A stretch of 64,000 nucleotides of DNA from ASV31 sp965229765 (GCA_965229765.1 CBDDJT010000004.1:682001-746000); one strand, 5' to 3'. Counted from the first letter of the stretch, positions 8,931-18,584 are shown. Program-made: numbers and translations. The notes: generated by a model from the letters alone, not told the origin.

Positions 8931-9731
8931 ATGCTCTTTTCCATTGTTTCCCAATTGATAGGCGAAATCCTAAGGGTGGAGCTTTGGCTGTTCGTGCTCT
9001 TCGGGCTCTCGCTCGTGCTGATGGCCGCGCGACGGCGGCGCGGGGCGTGGCGGGCGCTGGCTCTTGGATTTCTGGCTTGGGCGCTCATCGCAATCCTTCC
9101 CGTTGGACAGCTTCTGGTTGCGCCGCTCGAATCACACTATCCACCGCGCCCCGATATTTCCCATGCCGACGGCATCATCCTTCTGGGCGGGGCAGAGGAC
9201 CTGGGGGCCACGCGGCAATGGGGTATGCCCCAAGTGAACGGCAACGCTGACCGATATTTCGCGGTGATCGAGATTGCGACGCTCTTGCCGGACGTTCCCG
9301 TGCTTGTATCGGGCGGCGGCGCACCGGATCCCGATGCCCCGACAGAAGCAGGTGTTGCCGCGGCGTTACTGGCCCTTGGGGGGATTTCGGCAGACCGCAC
9401 CGTGTTCGAGGCCGGCGCCCGGAACACTGCCGAAAACGCTGCGGCGCTTTCCGCGCTGGGCGCCGGCATGGAAGCCGGCCGCTGGGTTCTGGTCACAAGC
9501 GCCTTTCACATGCCCCGCGCGGTCGAAACCTTTTGCGCCGCGGGCTGGCGCGGGCTGATCCCCTGGCCCACGGACTACAAGACCCGGGGTCGCGGCTGGG
9601 GCTGGAACCCCTTGGGCAACCTCGGTCTTGTCAATATTGCGGTGTCAGAGGCCGCAGGCCGTATTGGATATCGCGCCCTCGGCAGGGCGCGCGACCCTGC
9701 CGGCACCGATTGCCTTGCCAGGCCGTCATAG
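8931..9731 (+). CDS. YdcF/ElyC family (DUF218) envelope protein
   Basis: A 266-residue protein. The ATG at 8931 was chosen because the product then begins with two membrane segments (MLFSIVSQLIGEILRVELWL... and a second around residue 45). A longer frame upstream reads as non-hydrophobic junk. The DUF218 core shows ADGIILLGGAED, VSGGG, the conserved ARNTAENA and TSAFHMPRAV. Family members such as ElyC and SanA affect envelope and lipid-carrier homeostasis, but the reaction is not settled. It lies just upstream of the wza-type export genes. A clear paralogue sits at the other end of the locus (36840-37622), sharing the PLE-x-x-YPPRPD segment. Confidence 0.85.
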   Translation: MLFSIVSQLIGEILRVELWLFVLFGLSLVLMAARRRRGAWRALALGFLAWALIAILPVGQLLVAPLESHYPPRPDISHADGIILLGGAEDLGATRQWGMPQVNGNADRYFAVIEIATLLPDVPVLVSGGGAPDPDAPTEAGVAAALLALGGISADRTVFEAGARNTAENAAALSALGAGMEAGRWVLVTSAFHMPRAVETFCAAGWRGLIPWPTDYKTRGRGWGWNPLGNLGLVNIAVSEAAGRIGYRALGRARDPAGTDCLARPS

Positions 9732-9932
9732 CAGCCGCGCCTTTCGGCGAAAGCACTGCAACCATCGGGTGTGTGCGTGTAACCGTCCGTCTGGAACACG
9801 ACGACGCTGGTGAAACCTGTGACACATGGGCAGCACGCGGCCCGAATCAGGGCCATTTTGCGGCGGCGGGGACTTGGAACATGGGGCGCCCTCGGCTAGT
9901 GTCGCGCAAAACTAAAAGGGGGCGTTGGAAAA

Positions 9933-11039
9933 GTGCTGGGCAGTCAAGTGTCTTCCGGTCGGAAACTGTTCGCGGCTGCGCTGAGCGGCCTTCTCTTTCT
10001 TGTAGGCTGTGGCGAGCACATGGCGTTCCCCGTGACCGAAAGCGCGCAAGAGCGGCTGCCGGGCAACGTGAACGTTATTCGTGTCACGACCAAGAACATC
10101 GCGCACGTCCGAAAGGTCTATTATGAACCGCCGGTGTCGCACTCCGCGAACCCGCCCTATGATCCGGGCCGTTATGCCTATCGCATCGGCCCCGGCGACC
10201 AGCTGCGTATCCAGGTCTGGACCACGCCCGAGCGTGCGCCGACCGGTGCCGATGCAGCCCTGCGCCCAGCCGAAGGTCCCGTCATCGACGAGACCGGCCA
10301 CTTCTTCTATCCCTTCGTTGGCGAGGTGCGCGCCCAGGGCCGCACGGTCAGCGACATTCGCAACGAACTGACGGATCGTCTGCGCGCCTACATCACCGAC
10401 CCCCAGGTCGAGGTTGCCGTGCAGCAATTCCGCGCGCATTCGGTCATGATCACCGGTGCGGTTGGCGGGGCCGGTCCCACCACGCTTACGAACGTGCCAC
10501 TGCGCCTGATCGAGCTCATCAACTCGGCCGGCACCGGAGACGACGCGGACCTGTCGCGGGTCGAGGTGCGCCGCCGTGGCCAGACCTTTACCGTGAACGT
10601 TCGCGCGTTCCTTGAAATGGGTGACTACCGGCAAAACCCGGTGCTTCTGCCCGGTGACGTGGTCTTCGTTCCGGAGTTGCGAAACAACAAGGTCTTCGTC
10701 TTTGGCGAGATCGCGACGACAGAGGTTCCGCTGGACCCGGGTGGCAAGTCCTTGACGGAGCTTCTGGCAGAGTTGGGCGGTATCGACCGGATGCGGGCCA
10801 ATGCCAAGGGTGTCTTCGTTTTCCGCCGCACGAAGGTGACGACCAGTGGCTTTGATGTGTTCCAGTTCGACTTGAGCGATGCTTCTGCGCTCGTCCTGCT
10901 TTCTGATTTCCCGCTGTCACCCTTGGACATCGTCTTCGTGACCAAGGATCCGGTGACCCAGTGGACGGATACCGTGGGTCGCGTCCTGATCCCGGTCTAC
11001 GGGTTCCTCGAAGTCAGGTCAGTGGCAGAGTCGCTCTGA
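9933..11039 (+). CDS. wza: Wza-like polysaccharide export lipoprotein
   Basis: A 368-residue outer-membrane export protein, starting at GTG. A lipoprotein signal ends in the lipobox LVGC near residue 26, so the Cys is likely lipidated. The Poly_export domain is seen in YRIGPGDQLRIQVW. SLBB-type repeats follow (VMITGAVGGAGPTTLTN and KVFVFGEIATTEVP). Proteins of this family form the octameric pore that takes capsule or exopolysaccharide through the outer membrane. It is followed four bases later by a phosphatase and then by a Wzc-type kinase, the standard Wza-Wzb-Wzc order. It is probably the first gene of that operon. Confidence 0.92.
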   Translation: MLGSQVSSGRKLFAAALSGLLFLVGCGEHMAFPVTESAQERLPGNVNVIRVTTKNIAHVRKVYYEPPVSHSANPPYDPGRYAYRIGPGDQLRIQVWTTPERAPTGADAALRPAEGPVIDETGHFFYPFVGEVRAQGRTVSDIRNELTDRLRAYITDPQVEVAVQQFRAHSVMITGAVGGAGPTTLTNVPLRLIELINSAGTGDDADLSRVEVRRRGQTFTVNVRAFLEMGDYRQNPVLLPGDVVFVPELRNNKVFVFGEIATTEVPLDPGGKSLTELLAELGGIDRMRANAKGVFVFRRTKVTTSGFDVFQFDLSDASALVLLSDFPLSPLDIVFVTKDPVTQWTDTVGRVLIPVYGFLEVRSVAESL

Positions 11040-11043
11040 TCCC

Positions 11044-11484
11044 ATGGTTAAATCGGTTCTAACCGTCTGCACCGGCAATATCTGCCGGTCGCCCCTCGCC
11101 GCAATGGCGCTTGCAGAGTCCAGTCCGGACTTGCAGGTATCGTCTGCCGGACTGCACGCGATGGTCGGCTGGGACATGGACGCCGAGGCGCAGGAGGCTG
11201 CGACGGTCGTCGGCGTAACGGTGACCCCGCACGCGGCCCGCCAGTTCGACACGGAAATCGGCAATGCCGCTGACGTGATCCTCGTGATGGAACGTCACCA
11301 CCGCAACGAGATCACCGCACGCTGGCCGCAGTTCACCGGAAAAACGTTCCTTTTGGGCCATTTCGAAAAGGGCAAGGAAATCCCCGACCCCTATCGCATG
11401 GGCAGCGCGCTTCACCTTCGCGCGGCGGAACTGATCCGTGATAGCGTACAGAAATGGACGGAACAGCTGGACGCGCTGCGCTGA
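11044..11484 (+). CDS. wzb: Low-molecular-weight protein tyrosine phosphatase (Wzb-like)
   Basis: A 146-residue phosphatase with the catalytic P-loop C-x5-R in VCTGNICRSPLA (Cys9, Arg15) and the general-acid Asp-Pro at about residues 115-116 (PDPYRMG). Wzb-type enzymes dephosphorylate the tyrosine-rich tail of the Wzc kinase, which cycles the kinase during polymer export. The gene lies directly between the Wza-like and Wzc-like genes, and its stop overlaps the next start. This makes the Wzc protein its expected substrate. Confidence 0.93.
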   Translation: MVKSVLTVCTGNICRSPLAAMALAESSPDLQVSSAGLHAMVGWDMDAEAQEAATVVGVTVTPHAARQFDTEIGNAADVILVMERHHRNEITARWPQFTGKTFLLGHFEKGKEIPDPYRMGSALHLRAAELIRDSVQKWTEQLDALR

Positions 11485-13703
11485 TGAAAAAGCCCAAGAT
11501 CGAGGATCTGATCGCCCAGGTGCCAGGCGCAGGAGGCGCTGACGAGGGCAGCGAATTCGACCTTGGCGATATTCTTGCGCAGGTCATGGCCCGCAAGTGG
11601 CTGATCGGTCTGGCTACAGTGATCGGTCTTGGCATCGGGTTCGTGCAGGGCCAGCTTCCCCCGAACGAGTACGAGGCGACCTCGGTCGTCCAGATCGAAC
11701 GCCGCTCGTCCGGTGTCGCGCTTCCGGCGGAACTGGTGGGCTCGCTTCTGGGTAACCCTTCGGCGCAATCCTCGCTGACCACCGAGATTCACATCATCGA
11801 ATCGCGCCTCATCCTCGGCCCGGTCGTCGATGAACTGGCCTTCGACATCCGGGTCGTGCCCGCCCGTGCCCCGGTGATCGGCGATGCACTGGCGCGCCGC
11901 ACGATCCCTTTCATCGGCCCCTTCATCCCGGCCGAGTATCAGCGGGTTGGCGAACGCCTTGTCCTTGAAAGCTTCACCGTCCCTGAAGAACTGATCGGCA
12001 GACGATATGTGCTTGAAAGCATGGGCGACGGCACATTCGAACTGCGCACCCCTGACGGACAGCTCTTCGAAGGAGCCATAGGCGAACCGCTGGAGCTTCC
12101 GGCTGGCGCCATTCTGACGGTGGCGGAATTGAATGCTCCCGCCGGACGAAAATATGACCTCTATCGCGAACCCTTGCGCAACAGCGTCGGCCGCCTGCGC
12201 AGCGGCCTGCGCGTGCGCGAGCGCGGGGGTACCGGCATCGTCGATTTCCGCTATTCCAGCGACGATCGGGACGAGGCGATCACGGCCGTCAACGCCGTGG
12301 TGGCGTCCTACCAGGAACAGAACCTGCGCCGCCGCTCGGCCGAAATCGACCAGAGCATTGATTTCATCGAAGAGCAGCTGCCCGAGATCCGTGCCGAGGT
12401 CCGCGAAGCGAACGCCGCACTCGCCACATACCGCGAAGGCCAGCAATCCGCGGAACTCAGCCTTGGCACGCAGGAACTCCTTTCGCGCGTTGTCGAGATC
12501 CAGTCCGCGCTGGAGGAGCTCGACTTTCAGGAAGAGCAACTGGCGCAAACCCTGACGCCCAACCACCCTGACTACCGGGCCCTTCTGGCGGAACGCGACC
12601 GGTTCGAAGAGCGCCTTGCCGAGATCCGCCTTAGCCTGCGCGACGTGCCCGAAGCCGAGCAAGAGCTTGCCCGGCTCACCGAACGCGTCGAGGGCGCGAG
12701 CGAGCTGGAAAAACAGCTGACCGCCCGCATCGAGCAACTGCGCGTCCTGCGCGCCAGCACCGTCGGCAATATCCGTGTGCTGGAACCCGCCGAGGTGGCG
12801 CGCTTTGTCGGCCCCGATCGCCGATCGCCGTTTCTGACCGGTGGAGGCATCGGCTTTGCGCTTGCCGTGCTGCTGACCTTCGCCATCAACTTCCTGCGCC
12901 GTGGGATCGAGGACGCGCGCGAGATCGAGGCCATGGGCCTGTCGCTCCTTGGCTCGGTCAGCAAGGTGCCAGCCCTTCAGGGCAAACGCTCGGGCAACGC
13001 AGAATACGCCCTCGCGATTTCCCAGCCCGACGACATGGCGGTCGAGGCGATCCGCGGCCTGCGCACCGGCCTTCAGTTCACGCTCGCCGCCGCGCAAAGC
13101 GAAACCATCATGATCACGTCTTGCGCGCCCTCGGACGGCAAGTCGTTCATCTCGCTCAACCTCGGGATCGTCACGGCCCAGACCGGCAAGGCCGTTCTCC
13201 TGATCGACGCCGACATGCGGCGGGGCGAGTTGTCCAAGAACTTCGGGCTTTCGCGCAAGGATCCCGGTCTGTCCGACTACCTTGCGGGGTCAAAGCCCCT
13301 GTCGGACTGCGTCATCGTCGATCCGAAGACGGGGATCGAGTTCATCGGCACGGGCCGCTTCCCGCCCAACCCCGCGGAACTTCTGGCCAGCAAGAAACTC
13401 GACGAGTTGCTAGAGGTCGCGGCCGAGCACTATGACCTCGTGATCGTCGACGCCCCGCCTGTGCTGGCTGTGACAGATCCCGGCATCATCGGGCAGAAGA
13501 CCGGGATCAGTATCCTGATCGTGCGACACCTCGTCACGACTCAATCCGAAATCATGTCGGCGCAAAAGACGCTCTCGACCTCGGGTGTCAGGATTTCCGG
13601 GGTGGTTCTGAACCACTACGACCAGTCACGCAGCCGCTACGGCACCTACGGGTCAAGATATACCTACCAGTACGGTGGCTATAAGTACAAATACAAGTCA
13701 TAG
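11484..13703 (+). CDS. wzc: Wzc-like chain-length determinant / BY-kinase
   Basis: A 739-residue inner-membrane co-polymerase and tyrosine autokinase. It starts at the ATG overlapping the phosphatase stop. The Wzz domain has a membrane helix near residue 45 (LIGLATVIGLGIGFVQG). A long coiled-coil periplasmic part follows, then a second helix near residue 455. The cytoplasmic BY-kinase has a Walker A (APSDGKS, about residue 548), Walker A' (LLIDADMRRGE, about 572) and Walker B (LVIVDAPP, about 652). The C-terminus is a tyrosine cluster with nine Tyr in the last 28 residues, the autophosphorylation tail. It sets polymer length and couples export to phosphorylation. Confidence 0.94.
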   Translation: MKKPKIEDLIAQVPGAGGADEGSEFDLGDILAQVMARKWLIGLATVIGLGIGFVQGQLPPNEYEATSVVQIERRSSGVALPAELVGSLLGNPSAQSSLTTEIHIIESRLILGPVVDELAFDIRVVPARAPVIGDALARRTIPFIGPFIPAEYQRVGERLVLESFTVPEELIGRRYVLESMGDGTFELRTPDGQLFEGAIGEPLELPAGAILTVAELNAPAGRKYDLYREPLRNSVGRLRSGLRVRERGGTGIVDFRYSSDDRDEAITAVNAVVASYQEQNLRRRSAEIDQSIDFIEEQLPEIRAEVREANAALATYREGQQSAELSLGTQELLSRVVEIQSALEELDFQEEQLAQTLTPNHPDYRALLAERDRFEERLAEIRLSLRDVPEAEQELARLTERVEGASELEKQLTARIEQLRVLRASTVGNIRVLEPAEVARFVGPDRRSPFLTGGGIGFALAVLLTFAINFLRRGIEDAREIEAMGLSLLGSVSKVPALQGKRSGNAEYALAISQPDDMAVEAIRGLRTGLQFTLAAAQSETIMITSCAPSDGKSFISLNLGIVTAQTGKAVLLIDADMRRGELSKNFGLSRKDPGLSDYLAGSKPLSDCVIVDPKTGIEFIGTGRFPPNPAELLASKKLDELLEVAAEHYDLVIVDAPPVLAVTDPGIIGQKTGISILIVRHLVTTQSEIMSAQKTLSTSGVRISGVVLNHYDQSRSRYGTYGSRYTYQYGGYKYKYKS

Positions 13704-13708
13704 AACCG

Positions 13709-13726
13709 CAGGGGGCGAGCCCCCTG
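13709..13726 (+). terminator. GC hairpin after the wzc-like gene
   Basis: A perfect 7-bp stem CAGGGGG / CCCCCTG with loop CGAG lies six bases past the wzc-like stop. There is no T-run behind it, so it may be an attenuating or mRNA-stabilising structure and not a full terminator. It separates the export triad from the epimerase gene. Confidence 0.4.
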
Positions 13727-13753
13727 GACGGACTTCGGATTAAGGGTGAATTC

Positions 13754-14782
13754 ATGGCGGACCAGCCAAGACGCATTTTTGTCACCGGCACGGCGGGCTT
13801 CATCGGCTTTCACCTGACGCGCCACCTGCTCGACGAAGGCTTTGTCGTGCAGGGCTATGACGGGATGTCAGACTATTACGACGTCCGCCTGAAACAGCGC
13901 CGCCACGCCATGCTGCTGCAATCGCCGGGCTTCTCCACGACCGAGGCGCTGCTTGAAGACCAGGAAACGCTGGACCGCACCGTAGACGCGTTCGAGCCTG
14001 ACGTGATCGTCCACCTCGCCGCGCAGGCCGGTGTCCGCTACAGCCTGGAGAACCCCCGCGCCTATATCGACAGCAACGTGATCGGCACGCTCAACGTCAT
14101 GGAATGCGCCCGCCGCCATGCCGTCGATCACCTGCTGATGGCCTCCACCTCCTCCGTTTACGGCGCGAACGAAGAGATGCCGTTCACCGAGACCGAAAAG
14201 GCCGACACCCAGCTGACCATCTACGCCGCCACCAAGAAGGCCAATGAAAGCATGGGGCATTCCTATGCCCACCTGTGGAAGCTGCCCACGACCATGTTCC
14301 GCTTTTTCACGGTCTACGGGCCCTGGGGGCGGCCGGACCTTGCGCTCTTCAAGTTCGTCGACGCGATGCTCGATGGCCGGCCCATCGACATCTACAACCA
14401 CGGCGAGATGTACCGCGACTTCACCTATGTCGACGATCTTGTGCGCGGCATCCGCCTGCTGATCGACGCCGTCCCGCCCCAGGTCGACGCGCGCCCCGAT
14501 CCGATCCCGGCCTACGACAGCCTCAGCCCCGCCGCGCCTTTCCGCGTCGTCAACATCGGCAACTCGCAAAAGGTGCGCTTGCTCGATTTCATCGACGCGA
14601 TCGAGGCGGAACTGGGGATCGAGGCAATCCGCAACTACATGCCCATGCAGATGGGCGACGTCCCCGCCACCTGGGCCGACGCGAGCCTCCTGCAAGACCT
14701 CACCGGCTACCGCCCCCAGACTGATGTCCGCGACGGCATCGCCCGCTTTGTGGCCTGGTTCAGGGAGTATTACGGCAAATGA
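13754..14782 (+). CDS. NAD-dependent UDP-glucuronate 4-epimerase (LpsL-like)
   Basis: A 342-residue extended short-chain dehydrogenase. It has the dinucleotide-binding motif VTGTAGFIG near the N-terminus, a serine triad region MASTSSVYG, and the catalytic Y-x3-K in YAATKK (Tyr157, Lys161). RFFTVYGPWGRPDLALFKF and YNHGEMYRDFTYVDD are typical of UDP-glucuronate 4-epimerases. These convert UDP-glucuronate to UDP-galacturonate for capsule, O-antigen or lipid A. It directly follows the export operon. A galacturonate product would offer a carboxylate for the two AsnB paralogues, which is an inference. Confidence 0.85.
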   Translation: MADQPRRIFVTGTAGFIGFHLTRHLLDEGFVVQGYDGMSDYYDVRLKQRRHAMLLQSPGFSTTEALLEDQETLDRTVDAFEPDVIVHLAAQAGVRYSLENPRAYIDSNVIGTLNVMECARRHAVDHLLMASTSSVYGANEEMPFTETEKADTQLTIYAATKKANESMGHSYAHLWKLPTTMFRFFTVYGPWGRPDLALFKFVDAMLDGRPIDIYNHGEMYRDFTYVDDLVRGIRLLIDAVPPQVDARPDPIPAYDSLSPAAPFRVVNIGNSQKVRLLDFIDAIEAELGIEAIRNYMPMQMGDVPATWADASLLQDLTGYRPQTDVRDGIARFVAWFREYYGK

Positions 14783-14932
14783 AACGACATTTGCCCTAGA
14801 GCGATACAGAATCTATGCTAGTTCTGTGATTGTAGAATAATATAAGTATATGAGAAGTAAGCGTGAATAATCCACCACTTGGAATCACAAAATCGGACAT
14901 GTACATTCATGAAATATGGGATCAAAAGATAA

Positions 14933-16609
14933 ATGAAGATTCCCAATACTAAGTTTCAAGGGCAGCGATTCCGTGAGTATTGTCTCGCAGCACTAATAGT
15001 GTTAACTTGCTTTTTTGTGATGATGCCAGCTGCGTCCTTTTCTTTTTACGTCTGGGACGATGTCAATCTTTATCGTGCGCGCCCCGCAGAACTTGATCTA
15101 TGGTTCAGCAGCGCTGGTTTAGGATACTTTACAAGTATATATATGGCAATCATAGATTGGGATCTAGATACACCTCGATATCTATCACCAATATTCCTGA
15201 TCACAATCCATATGATGGCTACTGCAATCATATTCATTTTCTCTTTGAGATCTGGGAAATTAACCGTTGAGGAGGCTGCCTTCATTGCAATAATTTGTGG
15301 AGTAGCCCCACTGAATTTCACAAAACCCATGACCACACCCTTTGTCTACAATATTTCTTTTATGCTCTTTCCTTTGGGATTACTGCTTCTATATTTCTGG
15401 AGATGTCGCCAAAATCTAATACTTCGAATATCGTCACTTGCCGTGATTGCGGCATCTCTCCTTGTTTCGTCTTTTCTTCCACTAGCAGTTATTGCAATTC
15501 CACTAATGCTTATCGTGGTTCCAAATATAGAGAAAAAGAAAAATATTAGATATTTCGACATATCAGAGGCTTTGAGATCAATACGCTCCCATTTAGACTT
15601 TTTGGCTCTCCCTTTTCTGGTGTATTTTGTGCGGTTGGAATTCTTGCCTACGACCGGGTTGTACGTGAATTATAATCAGGTTCACATGGCCCAGATTATA
15701 GCGTTTCCGAAGGAACTCGTTCGATGGGTAGCCAATTTTGTTTTAAGTTTTGGACACCTTTTAGCCGATGTATGGATATTTGCCAGCTGGTGGGCAGTTG
15801 TATCCACATTTTTCTTTTTGCTAGTGTTCTTCTTAGTGGTTGGCAGACAAGAATCACCGGTCCGAGATCGTTGGGCAAAAATTGGCCATTTCTCAGTTTC
15901 CGTGATATTAGTTGTGTCTACCGTGGCTGCGTACATTTTAGTCAAAAAGCAACCTCTATATATTGATTGGTTGCATAGACATCAACTTGTACTACAATTA
16001 GTATCTGGTTACTTTACTTGGGCCTCTGCTTCTCTTTTCCTCCCAAGACGGTGGATTGGGTCAAGCCTATCTCTGTGTGCTGCATTTGCTGGCACAGTCA
16101 CTTTCTATACCTACTTGGGAATGCACCGCGACGCCCATCTACAAGCGGCGCTGGATGAGAGTTTGCGGCATTTCCTAAGTGAGAATGATGGAACGACCTT
16201 TGCATTTGAAGACCCATTGAGCGAATTAAGGATAATGGATCGCAATCTTCGAATTTACGAGATCCTAGGGATATCCAAAACTGACCATCATTCCAACATA
16301 GCCATTGTTCAAATTTCGGATGTTCACAATGTGGATCTTAATGAATTAGAAGAAACAATCAAAAGGCTCTGCGCATTCGTGAAACCCGCCCATGGGCAAT
16401 ACGGATTGTCAAAATGGAATCCGAAATCGGATGTCAGCCTTCTGGTTGTGGAGTTTGCAAATGAGTTTGAAGATTATCAACTCGCATGGACCCTAAATAT
16501 GACAGTCCTCAGATATCTTAATTATGCCAGATACATTGAACAAATTATAAGTGTGGGAGATGTAAAGATGGTGGGATCGCAGACTGTAAATAATGCTCTT
16601 TGTGGATGA
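14933..16609 (+). CDS. GC-poor polytopic membrane protein of unknown function
   Basis: A 558-residue protein with roughly ten to twelve predicted membrane segments (for example LAALIVLTCFFVMMPAASF near residue 20). A soluble C-terminal stretch of about 150 residues follows. The topology resembles O-antigen polymerases or GT-C-type glycosyltransferases, and an early Asp-Asp (VWDDVNLYR) could be a GT-C-like acidic motif. I cannot assign a family. The base composition is much AT-richer than both neighbours, and the codon use differs accordingly. An IS30 relic lies just behind it, so it was probably brought in by transfer. Upstream (14863) a 28-codon GTG frame overlaps the start, but I do not call it a gene. 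Confidence 0.6.
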   Translation: MKIPNTKFQGQRFREYCLAALIVLTCFFVMMPAASFSFYVWDDVNLYRARPAELDLWFSSAGLGYFTSIYMAIIDWDLDTPRYLSPIFLITIHMMATAIIFIFSLRSGKLTVEEAAFIAIICGVAPLNFTKPMTTPFVYNISFMLFPLGLLLLYFWRCRQNLILRISSLAVIAASLLVSSFLPLAVIAIPLMLIVVPNIEKKKNIRYFDISEALRSIRSHLDFLALPFLVYFVRLEFLPTTGLYVNYNQVHMAQIIAFPKELVRWVANFVLSFGHLLADVWIFASWWAVVSTFFFLLVFFLVVGRQESPVRDRWAKIGHFSVSVILVVSTVAAYILVKKQPLYIDWLHRHQLVLQLVSGYFTWASASLFLPRRWIGSSLSLCAAFAGTVTFYTYLGMHRDAHLQAALDESLRHFLSENDGTTFAFEDPLSELRIMDRNLRIYEILGISKTDHHSNIAIVQISDVHNVDLNELEETIKRLCAFVKPAHGQYGLSKWNPKSDVSLLVVEFANEFEDYQLAWTLNMTVLRYLNYARYIEQIISVGDVKMVGSQTVNNALCG

Positions 16610-16628
16610 TTCAGGATTTATGCTCCTA

Positions 16629-16982
16629 TCAGACATGCCGGTAGATGGCTTCGGTGCAGACGCCGTGTTCCACTCCCTCCAGCTCCATCCGTCCGGCAAT
16701 CTGTTCCGGCGACAATCCCATGGCGAGGCAGTCCTCGTTATGGGCGCAGAGGTGGGTGGAGCGCTCGATCCTCGAGCCTCCGAAACGCCCCGCTTAGGCC
16801 CGCCGGTCAGCGGTGTCCGGCCGATAGCCGTCCAGGTTGCTGTTTCTCCCGAGCTCGTGATCCATCGTCCTGCGGCGCTGGCCAAGCTGGCTCGCAATCC
16901 CCTTATTCGGAAGCCCCATCTCCATCAGATTGCGCGGGCGGCGCCGCTCCTCGCGCGTAAACTGGCTGCACTACTGTCCCAT
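16629..16982 (-). pseudogene. IS30-family transposase relic (N-terminal part)
   Basis: On the minus strand the frame reads QFTREERRRPRNLMEMG, then ASQLGQRRRT, SPEQIAGRMELEG and TEAIYRHV, which are the helix-turn-helix and following segments of IS30-type transposases. A TAG sits at codon 4, a second in-frame stop lies near 16797 and a TGA ends it at 16629. The integrase-core half is gone. It is a dead fragment that marks past insertion between the GC-poor membrane gene and the methyltransferase group. Confidence 0.75.
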
Positions 16983-17445
16983 GGGGATCCCGAACATACC
17001 GGGTGTAGCACTTGAAATTTGAATCCAGCCCCTCGCAGCCGTCGTCATGTTCTGGCTATGAGTCCCGACCCTAGTCCGCAGGTCGATGAGTGAACACCGC
17101 CAAACGGCGAGCGACTGCAATTTCGGCGTCCGCGAACTCCTGCGAAGCCGGACCCAGACGGATCGGCAATCACCAACTATTTCGATCTGATTTCGCATGC
17201 ATGGCACCACGGACCATCATGCCAACGGCGCGGTCCTTTTCGCCACGCTCGGCAAGGCTCGCAGAATTGGAGGTGTCCTCTGCCTGAAGCTTGCGCCAGC
17301 GTAGGAGCCATGGGGCGGCTAGCTGACCATTCTCGACTGCCGCCCGACGGCGCGCCCCTGACCCGTCTTGACGGAGGCGCCGAGATGCCGGATGTCAAGC
17401 GCCACGGAGGTAGTTGGTTTGTTGTCCGGAAAAGGCCAGAACTAG
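16983..17445. other. Intergenic stretch, no recognisable gene
   Basis: About 460 bases between the IS30 relic and the methyltransferase gene. Both strands hold only short frames without family resemblance or ribosome sites. It is likely decayed mobile DNA. No tRNA, terminator with T-run or clear repeat was seen. Confidence 0.4.
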
Positions 17446-18210
17446 ATGTCGTCGTTTGATCGCGACAGTTACGAAACCGCGTATCCGGTTCACGTCGAGC
17501 ACCACTTCTGGTCGCTCGCGCGGTGCGACGTGATCGCGCGGGCTATCGCGGGGACAAATCTGAAGGACGCGCCGTGGCTCGAGGTGGGCTGCGGGTCGGG
17601 CGTGGTGGTCGCGGCGCTGCGGCAGCGCGGGCTCCATGTGGACGGCTGCGAGATCGCGGCCGTGCCGCCGCATCTGGTGCATGTGCCCGACCTCCGGCTC
17701 GCCACGGATGTGTTCGATCTGCCCCGGGAGGAGCGCGCGCGCTATCGCGGCCTGCTTCTGCTCGACGTGCTGGAGCATCTCCCCGAGCGTCAGGCGTTTC
17801 TCGACCGCCTCTTTGAAGCCTTCCCGAATGCCGAGCGTCTCATCATCACCGTCCCCGCGAGGGCCGAGCTGTGGTCGAACTATGACACCCATTACGGCCA
17901 TCATCTGCGATACTCGCTGGCGGGCATGGCGGAGGAGGTCCAGAGCAGCCCCTGGAAGCTGCGTGCCGCGCGCTACTTCTTCCACGCGCTCTACCTGCCC
18001 ATGTTCCTCGCCTCGCGCCTGAAGGGCGGGCGACTGACATCGGTGGCGGGGCCCTCGACGGGAACGCGCCGGGCGATCCACCGCGCCCTCGCCGCCTTCT
18101 GCAGGCTTGAGGATCGCGTGATCCCGGGCGGCGTGCCGGGAACCTCGGTGCTGGCGGTGCTCGAACGCCCGGCAGGCGCGGCCGACGCCACACGGGCAAG
18201 GGCGTCATGA
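17446..18210 (+). CDS. Class I SAM-dependent methyltransferase
   Basis: A 254-residue Rossmann-fold methyltransferase. The SAM-binding motif I is WLEVGCGSGVVVAAL near residue 45. LLLLDVLEHLPE is the usual post-motif strand with the acidic loop, and RLIITVPARAELWS follows. Enzymes like this methylate sugars, lipids or small molecules. The setting, with a GtrA membrane protein starting inside its stop codon and a second methyltransferase after that, suggests modification of a polyprenyl-linked glycan. The substrate is unknown. Confidence 0.8.
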   Translation: MSSFDRDSYETAYPVHVEHHFWSLARCDVIARAIAGTNLKDAPWLEVGCGSGVVVAALRQRGLHVDGCEIAAVPPHLVHVPDLRLATDVFDLPREERARYRGLLLLDVLEHLPERQAFLDRLFEAFPNAERLIITVPARAELWSNYDTHYGHHLRYSLAGMAEEVQSSPWKLRAARYFFHALYLPMFLASRLKGGRLTSVAGPSTGTRRAIHRALAAFCRLEDRVIPGGVPGTSVLAVLERPAGAADATRARAS

Positions 18211-18584
18211 TCCGCCTTCTGTCGCGATTCTCGCTCGTCGGGATCATAGCCACATCGACCTACGTGGTCGGCGCCGCGGCCCTGATCTGGCTCGGCGTTC
18301 CGGCGCTGACGGCGTCGCTCGTCAGTTACCTCGCCGGTGTGGTCGTCTCCCTCTTCGGGCAAATGAAGTTCACCTTCCGGGTGGAACGGCCGGCGCTTGG
18401 AAACTACGTGAAGTTTACCGTCCTCTCCGCGACCGGCCTCGCCTTCGCCCAGGGCGTCATCGTGACCTTTTCGCTCATGGGCTGGCCGCCGATCCTGGCC
18501 GTGGCCGCGAACTGCGCTTTGATTCCGGCCGCCACGTTCCTCGCCGGCCGGTTCTGGGTCTTCTCCAACGGCCGGTTTGACTGA
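18207..18584 (+). CDS. GtrA-family membrane protein
   Basis: A 125-residue protein with four hydrophobic helices, including IIATSTYVVGAAALIWL and the conserved AGVVVSLFGQMKFTF, ending with AGRFWVFSNGRF. The (N)-x-FWVF end is characteristic of GtrA. Family members are thought to flip polyprenyl-phosphate-linked glucose or other sugars across the inner membrane, in partnership with a GtrB-type transferase. A candidate partner is encoded on the other strand at 21415-22437. The start overlaps the stop of the methyltransferase (ATGA). Confidence 0.88.
   Translation: MIRLLSRFSLVGIIATSTYVVGAAALIWLGVPALTASLVSYLAGVVVSLFGQMKFTFRVERPALGNYVKFTVLSATGLAFAQGVIVTFSLMGWPPILAVAANCALIPAATFLAGRFWVFSNGRFD

Noticed and set aside
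11412..13097. 561-codon open frame on the minus strand
   Set aside because: Antisense to the Wzc-like kinase, whose Walker motifs and Tyr tail are unmistakable.
14863..14949. 28-codon GTG frame overlapping the start of the GC-poor membrane protein
   Set aside because: It has an AGTAAG-like site upstream and could be a leader peptide, but it is too short and matches nothing, so no support beyond an open frame.
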